DNA from: Bacteroidaceae bacterium | GTDB taxonomy: Bacteria; Bacteroidota; Bacteroidia; Bacteroidales; Bacteroidaceae | Reading direction: 5' to 3' | Assembly: GCA_900770705.1 (NCBI GenBank) | Contig: CAAGLF010000068.1 | Location: 1 to 57,354, forward strand | DNA: 57,354 bases | Shown: positions 1 through 9,587 of the stretch, piece by piece | Layout of the letters: every line of letters starts with the position of its first letter | Numbering within the stretch: position 1 is the stretch's first letter | Notes under the pieces: model-generated | What the model was told of the DNA's origin: nothing | Databases searched by the model: none | What the model saw: only the letters and a program-made list of their open reading frames with translations | Position numbers and translations under genes: made by a program

Positions 1-2860
1 AACCATCGGGATAGACGGTCCAGGTCTGGTTGGTGGTAAACTTGAAGTTGTCGGCCGTGAAGGGACGGTCGGTGTGCTCGTCGAAGGAGTAGCGACCGGA
101 GGAGCCTCCGCGGATAGAGGCGCCGTTGGGTGCCTGGCTCTCTACGGTGAAGGACAGCACGGCTGCGCCGGACTTGTCGATATAGCCGGTATAGCTGAGC
201 GCTTTGTGCTTCAGATTGTGCAGTCCGAGCTCAGGCCACTGCGTATAGACGTAGACGTCGTTGTCGACCGGAGCACGCCAAGCGTCGAGGCGCGGTCCCT
301 GGCCTTCCTGGATGAGTTCCTTGCCATTGTAGCTGAGCGAAGAGAGAGCGCCGGTCTGCGGATCGAACGTGGCAGCAAAGCCCTGACCGCTCACGGAGAT
401 GGCTCCCTGCTTGCCTTCGAGGTTGCCGACCGTGAGCTTGCCCTGCTGGCAAGCGGTAACTTTCGGCAGGTTTTCGGCAGCCTTGACGGGGAGTTGCTCT
501 TCCATCTGCACATAGCCCTGCTTGGCCCAAGGCATATCCTTTCCGAGCAGGAACTGAACCTTCACGAAGTATTCGCTCTGCGGGTCGAGCTGGTCGTAGC
601 GATAGTCGAGGCCGTAGACCTGCTTCTCGCGGGGGCCGAGCACCATTTTGCTGCCGGTCAGCGGCTTGTTCTCCATCACGGGCTGGCCGTCCTTGTAGAG
701 GCTCCAGCGGATGTCGTAGTCACGCAGGGACTCAAAGTAGTTCTTGTTGAATATCTCTATGCGACCCTGCTTCATATCCACGGCGCAGACTCCCACGTTC
801 TGGTACACCTTCTTCACTTCGTAGTACTGTGCCTTCGGCGTCAGGTCGGGACGCATAATGCCGTTCATACAGAACATACCGTCGTTGGGCTTGTCGCCGA
901 AGTCGCCTCCGTAGCCCCAATACTTGTCGCCGGTCTGCGGGTCATAGTTGTAGATGGCCTGGTCCACCCAGTCCCAGATGGCACCGCCCATCATATAGTT
1001 GGCACTCTCGATGGCCTGCCAGAAGTCCACGAGGTTGCCCACGGCGTTACCCATCGAGTGCGCATACTCGGAGATGTGGTAGGGATACTTGGCCCACGTG
1101 TTGCGGCCAGCAGCCGTTTCGCGTACCCAGTCGACAGAGGGGTACTGGTTGGAGCCCATATCCACGATGTCGTTGTTGCGCTCGTACTGCACGGGGCGGC
1201 TGGTATCGATCTGCTTGATGGCCTTGTAGGCTTCCACGAAGTTATTGCCTGGGCCGGCCTCGTTGCCAAGGCTCCAGATGACAATGGAGGGGTGGTTGAT
1301 GTTGGCGCGTACCATCTCTACGTTGCGGGCCACGTGCTGCGGACGGAACTCCGGCACGTGGGAGAGGCTCTCCTTTTCGTAGCCGGACTGATGGCTCTCG
1401 ATGTTTGCTTCGTCTTCGAGGTAAATGCCGTACTTGTCGCAGAGGTAGTACCAATAGGGGTCGTTGACGTAGTGAGAGTTGCGCACGTGGTTGATATTGC
1501 CGCGCTTCATCAGCATTATCTCGTGCTCCATCTGCTGGCGGGTGATGGCGTGGCCGCGCTCGGGGCTGGTCTCGTGGCGGTTTACTCCCTTCAGCTTCAC
1601 GTTCTTCCCGTTGAGGAAATAGTAACGGCCGGCCAGTCCGAATTCATCTTCCGAGGCCGGTGTGTCCTTTATCTCCACCTTGCGGAATCCGATGACGGTA
1701 GAGAAGGTCTCCTCCACCTTACCCTTGCGGCTCAGTTCGCCCACGAGCACATAACGCCAGGGGGCCTCGGCGCTCCACTTCTTCACCAGAGCGCCGGCAT
1801 CCATACGCACCTTCACCCACTTAGAGGCACCGGAAGCCACCTCGCCTACTGCCACCGTGGCTCCCACGCCGGGCACTTCGCTCGTCTCGTCGGAGTACAA
1901 GGGACACTGGTAGAGCTTGTAGGACAGCGTATAGTCCTTATACTTCTTCTTGTCGAGGTTGCGGATTTCCGCAGCAATGTCGACGGAAGCATTGGTGTAC
2001 GAAGCGTCGAAATCGGGGATAGCCTCCAGATCGCGCACCTGCACCTTCGGCTTCGACTTCAAGGCTACCGTGCGGAAGATACCGGGCAGACGGAACATAT
2101 CCTGACTTTCCAGGAAACTGCCATCGGAGTTGCGGTAGACTTCGACCGACACGCTGTTCTCTCCAGCCTTCACATAGGCCGTCACGTCGAACTCTGCCGT
2201 GTTCCTGGAGTTCTTCGAGAAACCTACATAGCGACCATTGACGTAGAGATAGAAGAAGGAGTCTACACCGTCGAAGCTCAAGTAGACCTCGCGGCCGTTC
2301 CAGTCGGCCGGCAGAGTGAAGTTGCGACGATAAGAGCCCACTTCGTTGCGGTTCTTATAGGTCGGCCAGTCCTGGGCCGGCTCCCGCATGACGCCGCCCT
2401 TCCAGTCGTCCACCTTCCGCTGGTACTGGAAGATGACCCACTGGTTGACATAGATAGGCGTACCCCACTTCTGACTGCCGTCGGGCTGCACACCGATGAC
2501 GTTCCAGTTCATCGGAACCTGCACTTTGTCCCAAGCCGACACGTCGTAGTCCGGCTTGTAGAATTCCTGCGGACGCTCCCCGGGATTGCCCACCCACTTG
2601 AAGCTCCATTCTCCGTCAAGCGACATCCAGTATTTGCTGGCTTCGGGGAGCACCTTGCGTGCACTCTCCGTGTCGGCAAAGGAGAAGAACCAGGCGTGTG
2701 GCTGCTCCTTGTTGAGCGCCACACGTTCGGGATTTTCCCATTCCCCGCCGTCGGGCGCCACTACCGTACGGTCGTAGGCAAAGCCCTGCAACGGTTGCGT
2801 TTGCGCCTGGGCTGTCAGCGACAAACCGAGAAGCGCCAAAAGAATTGTTCGTTTACGCAT
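1..2860 (-). CDS. Beta-galactosidase, glycoside hydrolase family 2 (3' end outside window)
   Basis: This gene encodes a LacZ-type family GH2 enzyme that should hydrolyse terminal beta-galactosides, probably in the periplasm. About 953 residues are visible and there is no stop codon before the left edge, so the C-terminus is missing. The start ATG at 2858-2860 is followed by a signal peptide (MRKRTILLALLG, then a likely cut after AQA). The order is that of LacZ: a jelly-roll sugar-binding domain (VYLSFDGVDSFFYLYVNG), a beta-sandwich, then the TIM barrel. The barrel carries the acid/base glutamate in SLGNEAGPG (about E534) and the nucleophile in HISEYAHSMGN (about E598), and LacZ domains 4-5 begin after it. 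The C1B peptidase gene ends 60 bp upstream on the same strand. The family is certain, but the natural substrate could be any beta-galactoside of a diet or host glycan, since no SusC/SusD pair is present in the window. Confidence 0.94.
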   Translation of the reverse strand, partial: MRKRTILLALLGLSLTAQAQTQPLQGFAYDRTVVAPDGGEWENPERVALNKEQPHAWFFSFADTESARKVLPEASKYWMSLDGEWSFKWVGNPGERPQEFYKPDYDVSAWDKVQVPMNWNVIGVQPDGSQKWGTPIYVNQWVIFQYQRKVDDWKGGVMREPAQDWPTYKNRNEVGSYRRNFTLPADWNGREVYLSFDGVDSFFYLYVNGRYVGFSKNSRNTAEFDVTAYVKAGENSVSVEVYRNSDGSFLESQDMFRLPGIFRTVALKSKPKVQVRDLEAIPDFDASYTNASVDIAAEIRNLDKKKYKDYTLSYKLYQCPLYSDETSEVPGVGATVAVGEVASGASKWVKVRMDAGALVKKWSAEAPWRYVLVGELSRKGKVEETFSTVIGFRKVEIKDTPASEDEFGLAGRYYFLNGKNVKLKGVNRHETSPERGHAITRQQMEHEIMLMKRGNINHVRNSHYVNDPYWYYLCDKYGIYLEDEANIESHQSGYEKESLSHVPEFRPQHVARNVEMVRANINHPSIVIWSLGNEAGPGNNFVEAYKAIKQIDTSRPVQYERNNDIVDMGSNQYPSVDWVRETAAGRNTWAKYPYHISEYAHSMGNAVGNLVDFWQAIESANYMMGGAIWDWVDQAIYNYDPQTGDKYWGYGGDFGDKPNDGMFCMNGIMRPDLTPKAQYYEVKKVYQNVGVCAVDMKQGRIEIFNKNYFESLRDYDIRWSLYKDGQPVMENKPLTGSKMVLGPREKQVYGLDYRYDQLDPQSEYFVKVQFLLGKDMPWAKQGYVQMEEQLPVKAAENLPKVTACQQGKLTVGNLEGKQGAISVSGQGFAATFDPQTGALSSLSYNGKELIQEGQGPRLDAWRAPVDNDVYVYTQWPELGLHNLKHKALSYTGYIDKSGAAVLSFTVESQAPNGASIRGGSSGRYSFDEHTDRPFTADNFKFTTNQTWTVYPDG

Positions 2861-2920
2861 AAGAGTATTAGATTATGGTGAATAATTGATATATCTGCTG
2901 TATCATCAGCGAAGCAAGCC

Positions 2921-4333
2921 CTATTTGTCCGGCATATAGAGCGGGTCCCAGGCCGGCAGCACCGTGGGCTTCTGCTTGCAAAGCTTCAGGGTCTCGGCCG
3001 GCACGTACTTCTTCTCCACCACGAGGCGGAACATATATTCGTCGAACCACTCATCGGTCATTATCAGGTGACCCTGATAGCCGGAAGCGGCGCCCCAGGA
3101 GTTTTCGACCATCCATTTTCTCGGTTTCCCCTCGGGCGTCAGGTCTACGGCCATCAGCGTCATAGCGTGGCTGGAGGCAGAGGCGAAAGTCTGTATCCTT
3201 TCGGCCTTTGTCATCGGGAAAGTGGTGCCGAGCAGGGCGCCATAGTCAAAATTGTCCAGGCTGAGCACGCCGGTCTTGGAGTTGTAGAATTTTCCCACGT
3301 CGCACGAGAAGTACATCATCGTGCTGTCCTTGATGGAAGCGATGGCCATCTGCTTGATTTCGTCGACGGGCAGATTGAGATACGTCCAGTTCTCTCCGTC
3401 GTAGCTGTGCCGGTCCATTTCGATGGTGTATGTCTTGTGGTACGGCCTCGTAGGGTCGTTCATCAGCATAATGTAGTTGTTCTTCAGGTCGATACCCACC
3501 ATTTCTTCGTAGAAGCTCTTCGGCGTATATCGCTTGGCTTCTCCCTGGGGTTTGCCGGAGGCGTCCTTCATGGCCCAGGTGAATTCCGTGGGCGGTTCTC
3601 CGAGACAGATGGAGAGGATGTGGTAGACAGTCCCGAGCATTTCCTGCTTCCGCTGGCGGAGCTGTTTTTCGCTTTCCCCGTCATGGGCGGCCTTGCGCAG
3701 GGTCAGCCCAAACTCGCGGAGCTTCAGCGAAAGCAGCGAAGCCATCCGCGAGGTATTGTTGGCGTTGAAAGATTCGGGCATCACCTCGGCCGGCACCAGT
3801 CCATACTTGGAAATGATGTCCTGCACACCGGTGAACTGTCCGCCGTCGGAGAGCGGATTCTTGAAGAGCCATTCCACCAGCTTGTCCTCCATCGGAAGCT
3901 GTGCGTTGTCAATGACAGTTTGCAGGAAGAGGTTGGATTTCTCCAGCTGGTCGTAGAAGAAGCAGTAATTCTGCGAGAACTGGAAACTGCCCAGCCCAAA
4001 GCGTGCAATGGCCTTGGCCCGCATTACGTTCAAGCCCGAGAAAAGCCAGCAGCGTCCCGACTGTTGCTGGTCGGTAATGCCCTTACTCTCCACCTTGTCG
4101 GAGAAGTAGGTGTCCGTCGAGGCCGGATTCACAGCCGCCAGGGCCAGTGTGTTGATACCATTGGCCGCCAGGGCATTACGCAGGGCGCGGTCAGTTGTGG
4201 CAGAAGCCGCATTGCTCGCCCGCAGGTCGGCCAGCGTCTCGGCAGACAGCCCGCCATTGCGGTTGGTCTGCGCCGAAAGGCTGCCGCCAAGGGCTGCAAG
4301 GAGTAGAATCAGACAGGTTTTCTTCATATTCAT
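2921..4333 (-). CDS. C1B-family cysteine aminopeptidase (bleomycin hydrolase / PepC-like)
   Basis: This is a 470-residue papain-fold peptidase of the bleomycin hydrolase group, which trims peptides from the N-terminus. The catalytic triad is visible: Cys95 in QQSGRCWLFSG, His in SSHAMTLMAVD and Asn in WMVENSWG. The C-terminal end (DPLYMPDK) resembles the family's tail, which reaches into the active site. Unlike cytosolic PepC it starts with a signal peptide (MKKTCLILLLAALGGSLSAQ), so it should act in the periplasm or be secreted. Two in-frame ATGs lie 6 bp apart (4333 and 4327), and either could be the start. The sbcC gene ends 135 bp upstream, and a family-A repeat lies between them. Confidence 0.93.
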   Translation of the reverse strand: MNMKKTCLILLLAALGGSLSAQTNRNGGLSAETLADLRASNAASATTDRALRNALAANGINTLALAAVNPASTDTYFSDKVESKGITDQQQSGRCWLFSGLNVMRAKAIARFGLGSFQFSQNYCFFYDQLEKSNLFLQTVIDNAQLPMEDKLVEWLFKNPLSDGGQFTGVQDIISKYGLVPAEVMPESFNANNTSRMASLLSLKLREFGLTLRKAAHDGESEKQLRQRKQEMLGTVYHILSICLGEPPTEFTWAMKDASGKPQGEAKRYTPKSFYEEMVGIDLKNNYIMLMNDPTRPYHKTYTIEMDRHSYDGENWTYLNLPVDEIKQMAIASIKDSTMMYFSCDVGKFYNSKTGVLSLDNFDYGALLGTTFPMTKAERIQTFASASSHAMTLMAVDLTPEGKPRKWMVENSWGAASGYQGHLIMTDEWFDEYMFRLVVEKKYVPAETLKLCKQKPTVLPAWDPLYMPDK

Positions 4334-4395
4334 ATCGTTGTATTTTTACGTGTAAGGCCATACAGTTTTACTTCCGCGGCACTAATTGAAATTAT

Positions 4396-4455
4396 CACGG
4401 CGAAAAGAAAAACTCTCGCCGAGGAAAAACAGATTTCCTCCGCAGTTCTTCCGCC
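4396..4455. repeat. Intergenic repeat family A, copy 1 (degenerate)
   Basis: Two imperfect units of the type CGGCGAAAAGAAAAACTC are followed by an inverted arm (TTTCCTCCGCAGTTCTTCCG). The copy lies just downstream of the sbcC stop codon in its direction of transcription. It resembles the arrays at 10941, 14869 and 17604 but is the most diverged of them. The inverted arm could form a stem in RNA, so it may help end transcription; that is inference. Confidence 0.6.
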
Positions 4456-4468
4456 TACGGTGGTGGCG

Positions 4469-7400
4469 CTATGCTATCACGACACGGCTCTTGCCCCCGA
4501 CAGCCTCCTTGACCAGCCTGATTTGGGGAGAGATTTGCGTACGTATCTGGTCAGTGTGACTGATAATGCCCACTTTGCGGCCTTGCCCGCGGTCGAGATT
4601 GCCGAGAGCGTCCATCACGAGGTCGAGGGAGTCGTGGTCGAGATTGCCGAAGCCCTCGTCGATAAACAGACTTCCTATGGCCAGGTCACCGCCCGACAAA
4701 TTAGCCAGCGCCAAGGCCAGACTCAAGCTGACTACAAAGGTTTCACCGCCCGAAAGGCTGGTCACATGGCGCACTTCGTCGTACATATCGCGGTCTACAA
4801 TCTCCAGCGCCAGCGTTCCCGGTATGGTACGCAATCGATAGCGCGGCGAGAGCGCCTGCAACTGCGCATTGGCATTCTCCACGAGGAAGCCAAAGGTATA
4901 GCTCTGTGCCAGTTCGCGAAACTTCTTGCCGTCGGCACTGCCGAAGATGGCCGACAGGCGGGTCCACCACTCGGCATTGTCGTGCGCCTCGTTCAGGCGG
5001 GTCTCCATCGCAGCCACACTCCGCCCCGCTTCTTCATGACGCAACAGCCTCTGACGGACTTCACCCAGGCGGAAAGCCGTGTTCTCCCGCTCCTCAAGCA
5101 CCTGCCGGTGCATTTCGTCGAGTAGGTCACGCGTTTCCTCCTCTTTGTCCGACGGACGTCCGCTCTGCTGCTCCACAAGTTTGAGGGCCGCGTCGGCTTC
5201 CGCCTGTCTGTGCTGCGCCAGGAGCAGCGCATTCTGACTGTCTTCGAGCTGCCGTCGCAAAGCCTGCCAGTCGCGTTTGTCGGCAAAGATCTCCTCCAGC
5301 TCGGCGTACTGCAAGGGCGAATGCGTGCGGTTGTAGTTGGCCATCCAGTGGTCAAGCTGCGTCGTCCGCTCGTTGTTCTCCTCCTGCAAGCGGACCAGCG
5401 TCTCAGCCAGACCCCTGCGCTGTCCCTTCAGCTGGTTGGCAGCCATCTCGGCTTGCACCTTGGTGCGCGTAGCTTCCTCCAGGCCCTCCGTATAGCAGTC
5501 GATATGCTGCCGAAGCTCGCTGGACACCTCGTCGGGGAGCTTGCCGCCAAACAACTGGCGGAGCTCGTCCTTCCGGCGGCGCACCAGCTCACTGCTTTCG
5601 TCGCGCTTCTCACGCTGGCAACTCACCGCCTCCTCGGCAGTGGCGCGCTCCGAGTCAGCCTTGCTGAGACTCTCGCGCAGCATAGCCTCCTGTTGCCACG
5701 CTTCTTCGAGATGCTTGCTCGTACGCTCCCAGTCGCGGAACAACTGGCTGATGAAAAGTTCATATCCTTCGGGATTCTGCCGCCACTTGACCAGCCAGCC
5801 CGAATCGGGAATGCTCTCGTCCAAATCAGAAAAGAGCTGCTTCAGCTTTCTGTCGGACAAGTCTATATTATTTCGGTTGTCAGAGTGTTTGGAATCGTTC
5901 ACCTCAAAATCCTTGTTGAGCTTCAGCGTCGCTTCCTTTCTTTCCGACAGCGTATCTTTGAGTTGGCGGATAGAAGTGTTGAGGGTGTTGATGGCAGCCT
6001 GGTGCAAATTGAAATCCCGAAGCTGCTTCTCGGTCTCTTCGAGCCCCTGTCCCGTATTGTCGATGAGTTGGTCGATAGTCATCAGGCGAGCCTCGCGATT
6101 GACACCGGCCGAACACGTCGCAAAATCAGGATCGAGCGCAGCATAGTCCTTCCATTCTGCCTCGTCCGCCTGAATAGAAGCCTGGAGGCGGCTTACCTTT
6201 TCCGTTTCGTTCTGGCAGTGCGTACTCACTGCGGTATAACTGCCCGAAAGGCGTTCCTTGCGGCTACAGACGGCCTGCAAGGTATCCTCCGCGTCGAGAA
6301 AGCGCCGCTCTACTTCGTCGGCAATCTTTCCCATTTCGCGGGCCTGCTCCGTATGATAGGGATGGTGGTGCGAACCACAGACAGGGCAGGCCATACCTTC
6401 GCGCAACTGCTCCCGGAGCCGCTCCACGCTTTCACTCTTGTGGAAGGCATACAGCTCCTGAAGCACCTTGTGTTCCGTGGAAGCCGTAGCCACCTGCCTT
6501 TCGGCCTCGTCGAGGTCCTTTTTAAGCTGCTCCGCCTCAATACGCAGGCTGTTGGCGCGTATTTGGGCAGCCTCACAATCCTCATATTCGCCGGAAAGCC
6601 TCATCCAGAGCCTGCGGGCCTGTTGCAGTCGGAGCAAACGGGCTGTCAAGGCACCCAACTGCTGCTGCAGGGCTCCGCCGTTCAATCCGTCGTTGGCACG
6701 CTCGTGAATAGAGAGCTCGCTGTTCTTCGCGTTCAGCTCGGCCTCTTGCTCATGAATGGTCTTTTCCGCATTTTCTATGAGCTGGCGCAACCGGCTGCGC
6801 TCCTGGCGTATCTTTTCTGCGTCGTCGTGCAGTTTTTCGTTGTAATCGCTCTCCTCTCCCAAATCTTTTAACTTCGACATCACCATCTCGTAGCGGTCGA
6901 ACATAGATTTGTAGACGGCAAGGCTTTGTATTTTCATCTGCAGGGCATCAATGTCCTTCTGCAGCTTCTCCAGCTGTGCGGTTTTGTCCAGAAAATCAGC
7001 CCGACGCCGCCCCAGTGCCAGCTGCGCCTGCTGGAGGTCCTCCTCCCGTTCCCGCAGTTGCTTCTCGGCCGTAGATATTTCGCCCGTCAACTCGTGTCCG
7101 CGCTTGATTTCCGGCTGTCGGAGCTCCGCCTGCTTCTGTGCATCGAAGAGGCGTGCCTGTGCCGTTTTCCAGGCGTCCTCGGCGGCTTCGACGCGATGGC
7201 TGTTCTCCCGAATCTGGAGCTCCAACTTAGACTGTTCTTCCTTGTTCTGCCGCATAGAACGGCGCAAGGTGGCTATTTCGTTGTACAAACGCTGCTGGCA
7301 GAGCACATCGTCGTAACGGGCAAGGGCTACGCGCTCGCCGGTCAGGGCCAAGTACTCTTTGTTGGCATTGTTGTATTCCCTGATGCGGAGGTCGAGCGTG

Positions 7401-8227
7401 GCCAGGGCCTCATCGTAGGCTTTAAACCACTGCTGCTGCCGCTCGATGTGCTTCAAGTTTTCCTCGGCACGCGTGAGCGCAGTCTGCAGCAGGGTACTTT
7501 GCGTCTGTGCCTCGGTCAGATCTTCCTCACAGAGGCGGTTGCGCTGCAGTACCTCGCGCTCCGTTTGTGCCAGTTCCAACTTTTGTCGGGCTTCGGCGGC
7601 CAGACTATGGATTTCCTCGGATATCCGACCGTAGACCTCGGTGCCTGTAATTTTTTCGAGCAACACGGATTTTTCTTCCTGCTTGGCTCGGAGAAAATTG
7701 GCAAAGCTATTTTGCGCCAACATCACGGTACGTGAGAACTGTGCGTAGTCCAGTCCGGTCACCTCGACGATATGGCGGCTGATCTCCTTTTCTCCCACGA
7801 TTCTGAGGGTGGGCTTCGACAGGCGCTCCAAGGTCCGCTCCACCTTGTCGTAGGTACCTGTGCGTTTCAGGCGGAGCGACCACTCTGCCCGATACCTACT
7901 GCCGTCGTTGGCCGTAAATTCCACTTCGGCAGCGGCGTTGCGCTGTCCTCTACGCAAGAGATTTCTCACGTCGTTGGCATTGACAGAGCGTTCTCCCTCG
8001 CCAGCCGCGTTCAAGTCGTCCCTGCGGAGCTTTTCAGCCGCGTCGAAACGGGGGGCACGGTTGTAAAGCGCCAGACATACGGCATCGAGGATGGTGGACT
8101 TCCCCGCCCCGGTGTCGCCGGTGATGGCAAAGAGGCCCGCCGAGCGCAGCGGCTCGAGCGTGAAGTCTATGGTAAACGTTCCCTCGAAGGAGGTTAGATT
8201 GGTTATGGTGATTTTATCTATTTTCAT
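4469..8227 (-). CDS. sbcC: SbcC, ATPase subunit of the SbcCD (Rad50/Mre11-type) nuclease
   Basis: This 1252-residue SMC-like ATPase partners SbcD to open and cut DNA hairpins and protein-blocked ends. Visible motifs are Walker A GDTGAGKST (residues 37-45), a zinc hook CPVCG (Cys614 and Cys617) in the middle of two long coiled coils, the ABC signature LSGGETF and Walker B SLFIDEGFGNLD near the C-terminus. The start chosen is the ATG at 8225-8227 (MKIDKITITNL), because the family begins with this strand. The open frame continues upstream to 8605, but that part overlaps sbcD and looks like a shadow. The protein is about 200 residues longer than E. coli SbcC (1048), mostly in the coiled-coil arms. 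sbcD lies 73 bp upstream. Confidence 0.96.
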   Translation of the reverse strand: MKIDKITITNLTSFEGTFTIDFTLEPLRSAGLFAITGDTGAGKSTILDAVCLALYNRAPRFDAAEKLRRDDLNAAGEGERSVNANDVRNLLRRGQRNAAAEVEFTANDGSRYRAEWSLRLKRTGTYDKVERTLERLSKPTLRIVGEKEISRHIVEVTGLDYAQFSRTVMLAQNSFANFLRAKQEEKSVLLEKITGTEVYGRISEEIHSLAAEARQKLELAQTEREVLQRNRLCEEDLTEAQTQSTLLQTALTRAEENLKHIERQQQWFKAYDEALATLDLRIREYNNANKEYLALTGERVALARYDDVLCQQRLYNEIATLRRSMRQNKEEQSKLELQIRENSHRVEAAEDAWKTAQARLFDAQKQAELRQPEIKRGHELTGEISTAEKQLREREEDLQQAQLALGRRRADFLDKTAQLEKLQKDIDALQMKIQSLAVYKSMFDRYEMVMSKLKDLGEESDYNEKLHDDAEKIRQERSRLRQLIENAEKTIHEQEAELNAKNSELSIHERANDGLNGGALQQQLGALTARLLRLQQARRLWMRLSGEYEDCEAAQIRANSLRIEAEQLKKDLDEAERQVATASTEHKVLQELYAFHKSESVERLREQLREGMACPVCGSHHHPYHTEQAREMGKIADEVERRFLDAEDTLQAVCSRKERLSGSYTAVSTHCQNETEKVSRLQASIQADEAEWKDYAALDPDFATCSAGVNREARLMTIDQLIDNTGQGLEETEKQLRDFNLHQAAINTLNTSIRQLKDTLSERKEATLKLNKDFEVNDSKHSDNRNNIDLSDRKLKQLFSDLDESIPDSGWLVKWRQNPEGYELFISQLFRDWERTSKHLEEAWQQEAMLRESLSKADSERATAEEAVSCQREKRDESSELVRRRKDELRQLFGGKLPDEVSSELRQHIDCYTEGLEEATRTKVQAEMAANQLKGQRRGLAETLVRLQEENNERTTQLDHWMANYNRTHSPLQYAELEEIFADKRDWQALRRQLEDSQNALLLAQHRQAEADAALKLVEQQSGRPSDKEEETRDLLDEMHRQVLEERENTAFRLGEVRQRLLRHEEAGRSVAAMETRLNEAHDNAEWWTRLSAIFGSADGKKFRELAQSYTFGFLVENANAQLQALSPRYRLRTIPGTLALEIVDRDMYDEVRHVTSLSGGETFVVSLSLALALANLSGGDLAIGSLFIDEGFGNLDHDSLDLVMDALGNLDRGQGRKVGIISHTDQIRTQISPQIRLVKEAVGGKSRVVIA

Positions 8228-8300
8228 TGCGTATGGCAGTGGGCGGTTTCGTGTCCCGGAGCGTTCGTGCCGGGGCAGGAGGAAGGGGTGGAGTGGCGCT

Positions 8301-9542
8301 TCAGTTGACCAAGTCAGCACAATGTCCGGCTGCCTCAAGGAAACGCTTCTCCAAGGGTTCGGGCAACGGTTCCCCATAGCGCTGGCGGTAGACCTTCTGT
8401 GCCATTTCCAGCGGCGAGAGGCGACGCAGTTTTTCGAGCGAAGCGATGGAAGCGGCTGTCGAGCGGCTGTCTTCCGGCAATTCGCGGACAACGCGACAGA
8501 AGCAGGCGGCCCTGTCGCCCAAGGCGGCGGTGATGCGGTGCAGCAAGCCGGGTTCGGGCTGCGTTTCGAGGACGCGGACTTCCACGTAAGGATATTCCGC
8601 CACATTGTCGTGCCTGCTGCGCTCGGGAAGTGCCTCTATCTCCCGCAAGACGGCCTCCGGCGAGGCCGCACCTTGGGCGGGAATGCTCACGAGGGAGCGT
8701 TGGGGCAGATAGGCGAGACGCTCGACCGAACTCTTGCCGTCGGGCTCGACGGTGACAAGGTTGCAGCCGTGGCGATAGCCTTTTTCGGTAAAGGACATAG
8801 GCAAGGCGGAGCCCGCATAATGGATATGGCGGGCCGTATCCACGCATTGCGCCTTGTGGATGTGCCCCAAGGCCACATAGGAGAAACTGGCAGTAAACGC
8901 GGCAGGTTCTATGATGTCTTGACCTCCGACCACAAGGCGCTCGCTATGCTCCAGGGCGCTGATTTCCGCGCCGGCGGCGTAGCAGTGGGCCATACAGACG
9001 AGCGGAAGGCCGTTGAAATCGCTTTTTTTGTAGACACGGTGAATGCCGTCGAGGAAGTAGCGAAGCCCTTCGGCGGGAGTCGAGCCCGCAGGATAGTCGG
9101 AGGGCCGCAAATAGGGCACGGCAAAGACCACCACTTCGGCTTCGCGGCTGTTGTGGAGGCTCAATGGGAGCATATAGTGGGCGAAGTCCGGTTCGTCGGC
9201 CTCATCGCGCCGCACCAGGCCTCGGATGTAGACATTCTCACGCTTCAGGAAGTCAGCCGGAGCGTCCAAGCGGCCTGCACTGTCGTGATTGCCACTCGTG
9301 ACGACCACCTGCAGGCCCGGCACGGCCTCAGTGGCCCGGCGCAGCACGTCGTAGAACAAGCGCTCGGCCTCAGCCGAGGGATTGGGACTGTCGAAGACAT
9401 CGCCGCTGACGAGCAAGGCGTCGGGGCGGTGCTCCTCCAGCCGGCCGATGAGCCAGTCGAAGAAGTGGCGGTGCTCGTCGAGCCGCACATGTTTATGAAA
9501 AACGTTGCCGATGTGCCAATCGGCTGTATGGAGTAGGCGCAT
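8301..9542 (-). CDS. sbcD: SbcD, Mre11-type nuclease subunit
   Basis: This 413-residue calcineurin-like phosphoesterase forms the nuclease part of SbcCD. The metal-binding motifs are in the expected order: HTADWHIG (D8, H10), LLVSGDVFD, VVTSGNHDS, and the later histidines in MAHCY and YVALGHIHK. The region after about residue 280 is the usual capping domain that contacts SbcC. It is transcribed ahead of sbcC, as in most bacteria, and the pair probably forms one operon. Confidence 0.96.
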   Translation of the reverse strand: MRLLHTADWHIGNVFHKHVRLDEHRHFFDWLIGRLEEHRPDALLVSGDVFDSPNPSAEAERLFYDVLRRATEAVPGLQVVVTSGNHDSAGRLDAPADFLKRENVYIRGLVRRDEADEPDFAHYMLPLSLHNSREAEVVVFAVPYLRPSDYPAGSTPAEGLRYFLDGIHRVYKKSDFNGLPLVCMAHCYAAGAEISALEHSERLVVGGQDIIEPAAFTASFSYVALGHIHKAQCVDTARHIHYAGSALPMSFTEKGYRHGCNLVTVEPDGKSSVERLAYLPQRSLVSIPAQGAASPEAVLREIEALPERSRHDNVAEYPYVEVRVLETQPEPGLLHRITAALGDRAACFCRVVRELPEDSRSTAASIASLEKLRRLSPLEMAQKVYRQRYGEPLPEPLEKRFLEAAGHCADLVN

Positions 9543-9587
9543 TTTCTTCTTTTCGTAAGTTTCAAAGTTTCGGGACGGTGCAGGTTG

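Noticed and set aside
74..2881. 935-codon open frame on the plus strand
   Set aside because: It lies exactly opposite the GH2 beta-galactosidase gene and its translation has no domain; the GC-rich codon bias opens the antisense frame.
8228..8605. N-terminal extension of SbcC by 126 residues
   Set aside because: The extra part overlaps the end of sbcD and the family begins with MKIxKIxIxNL, so the ATG at 8225-8227 is the likely start.
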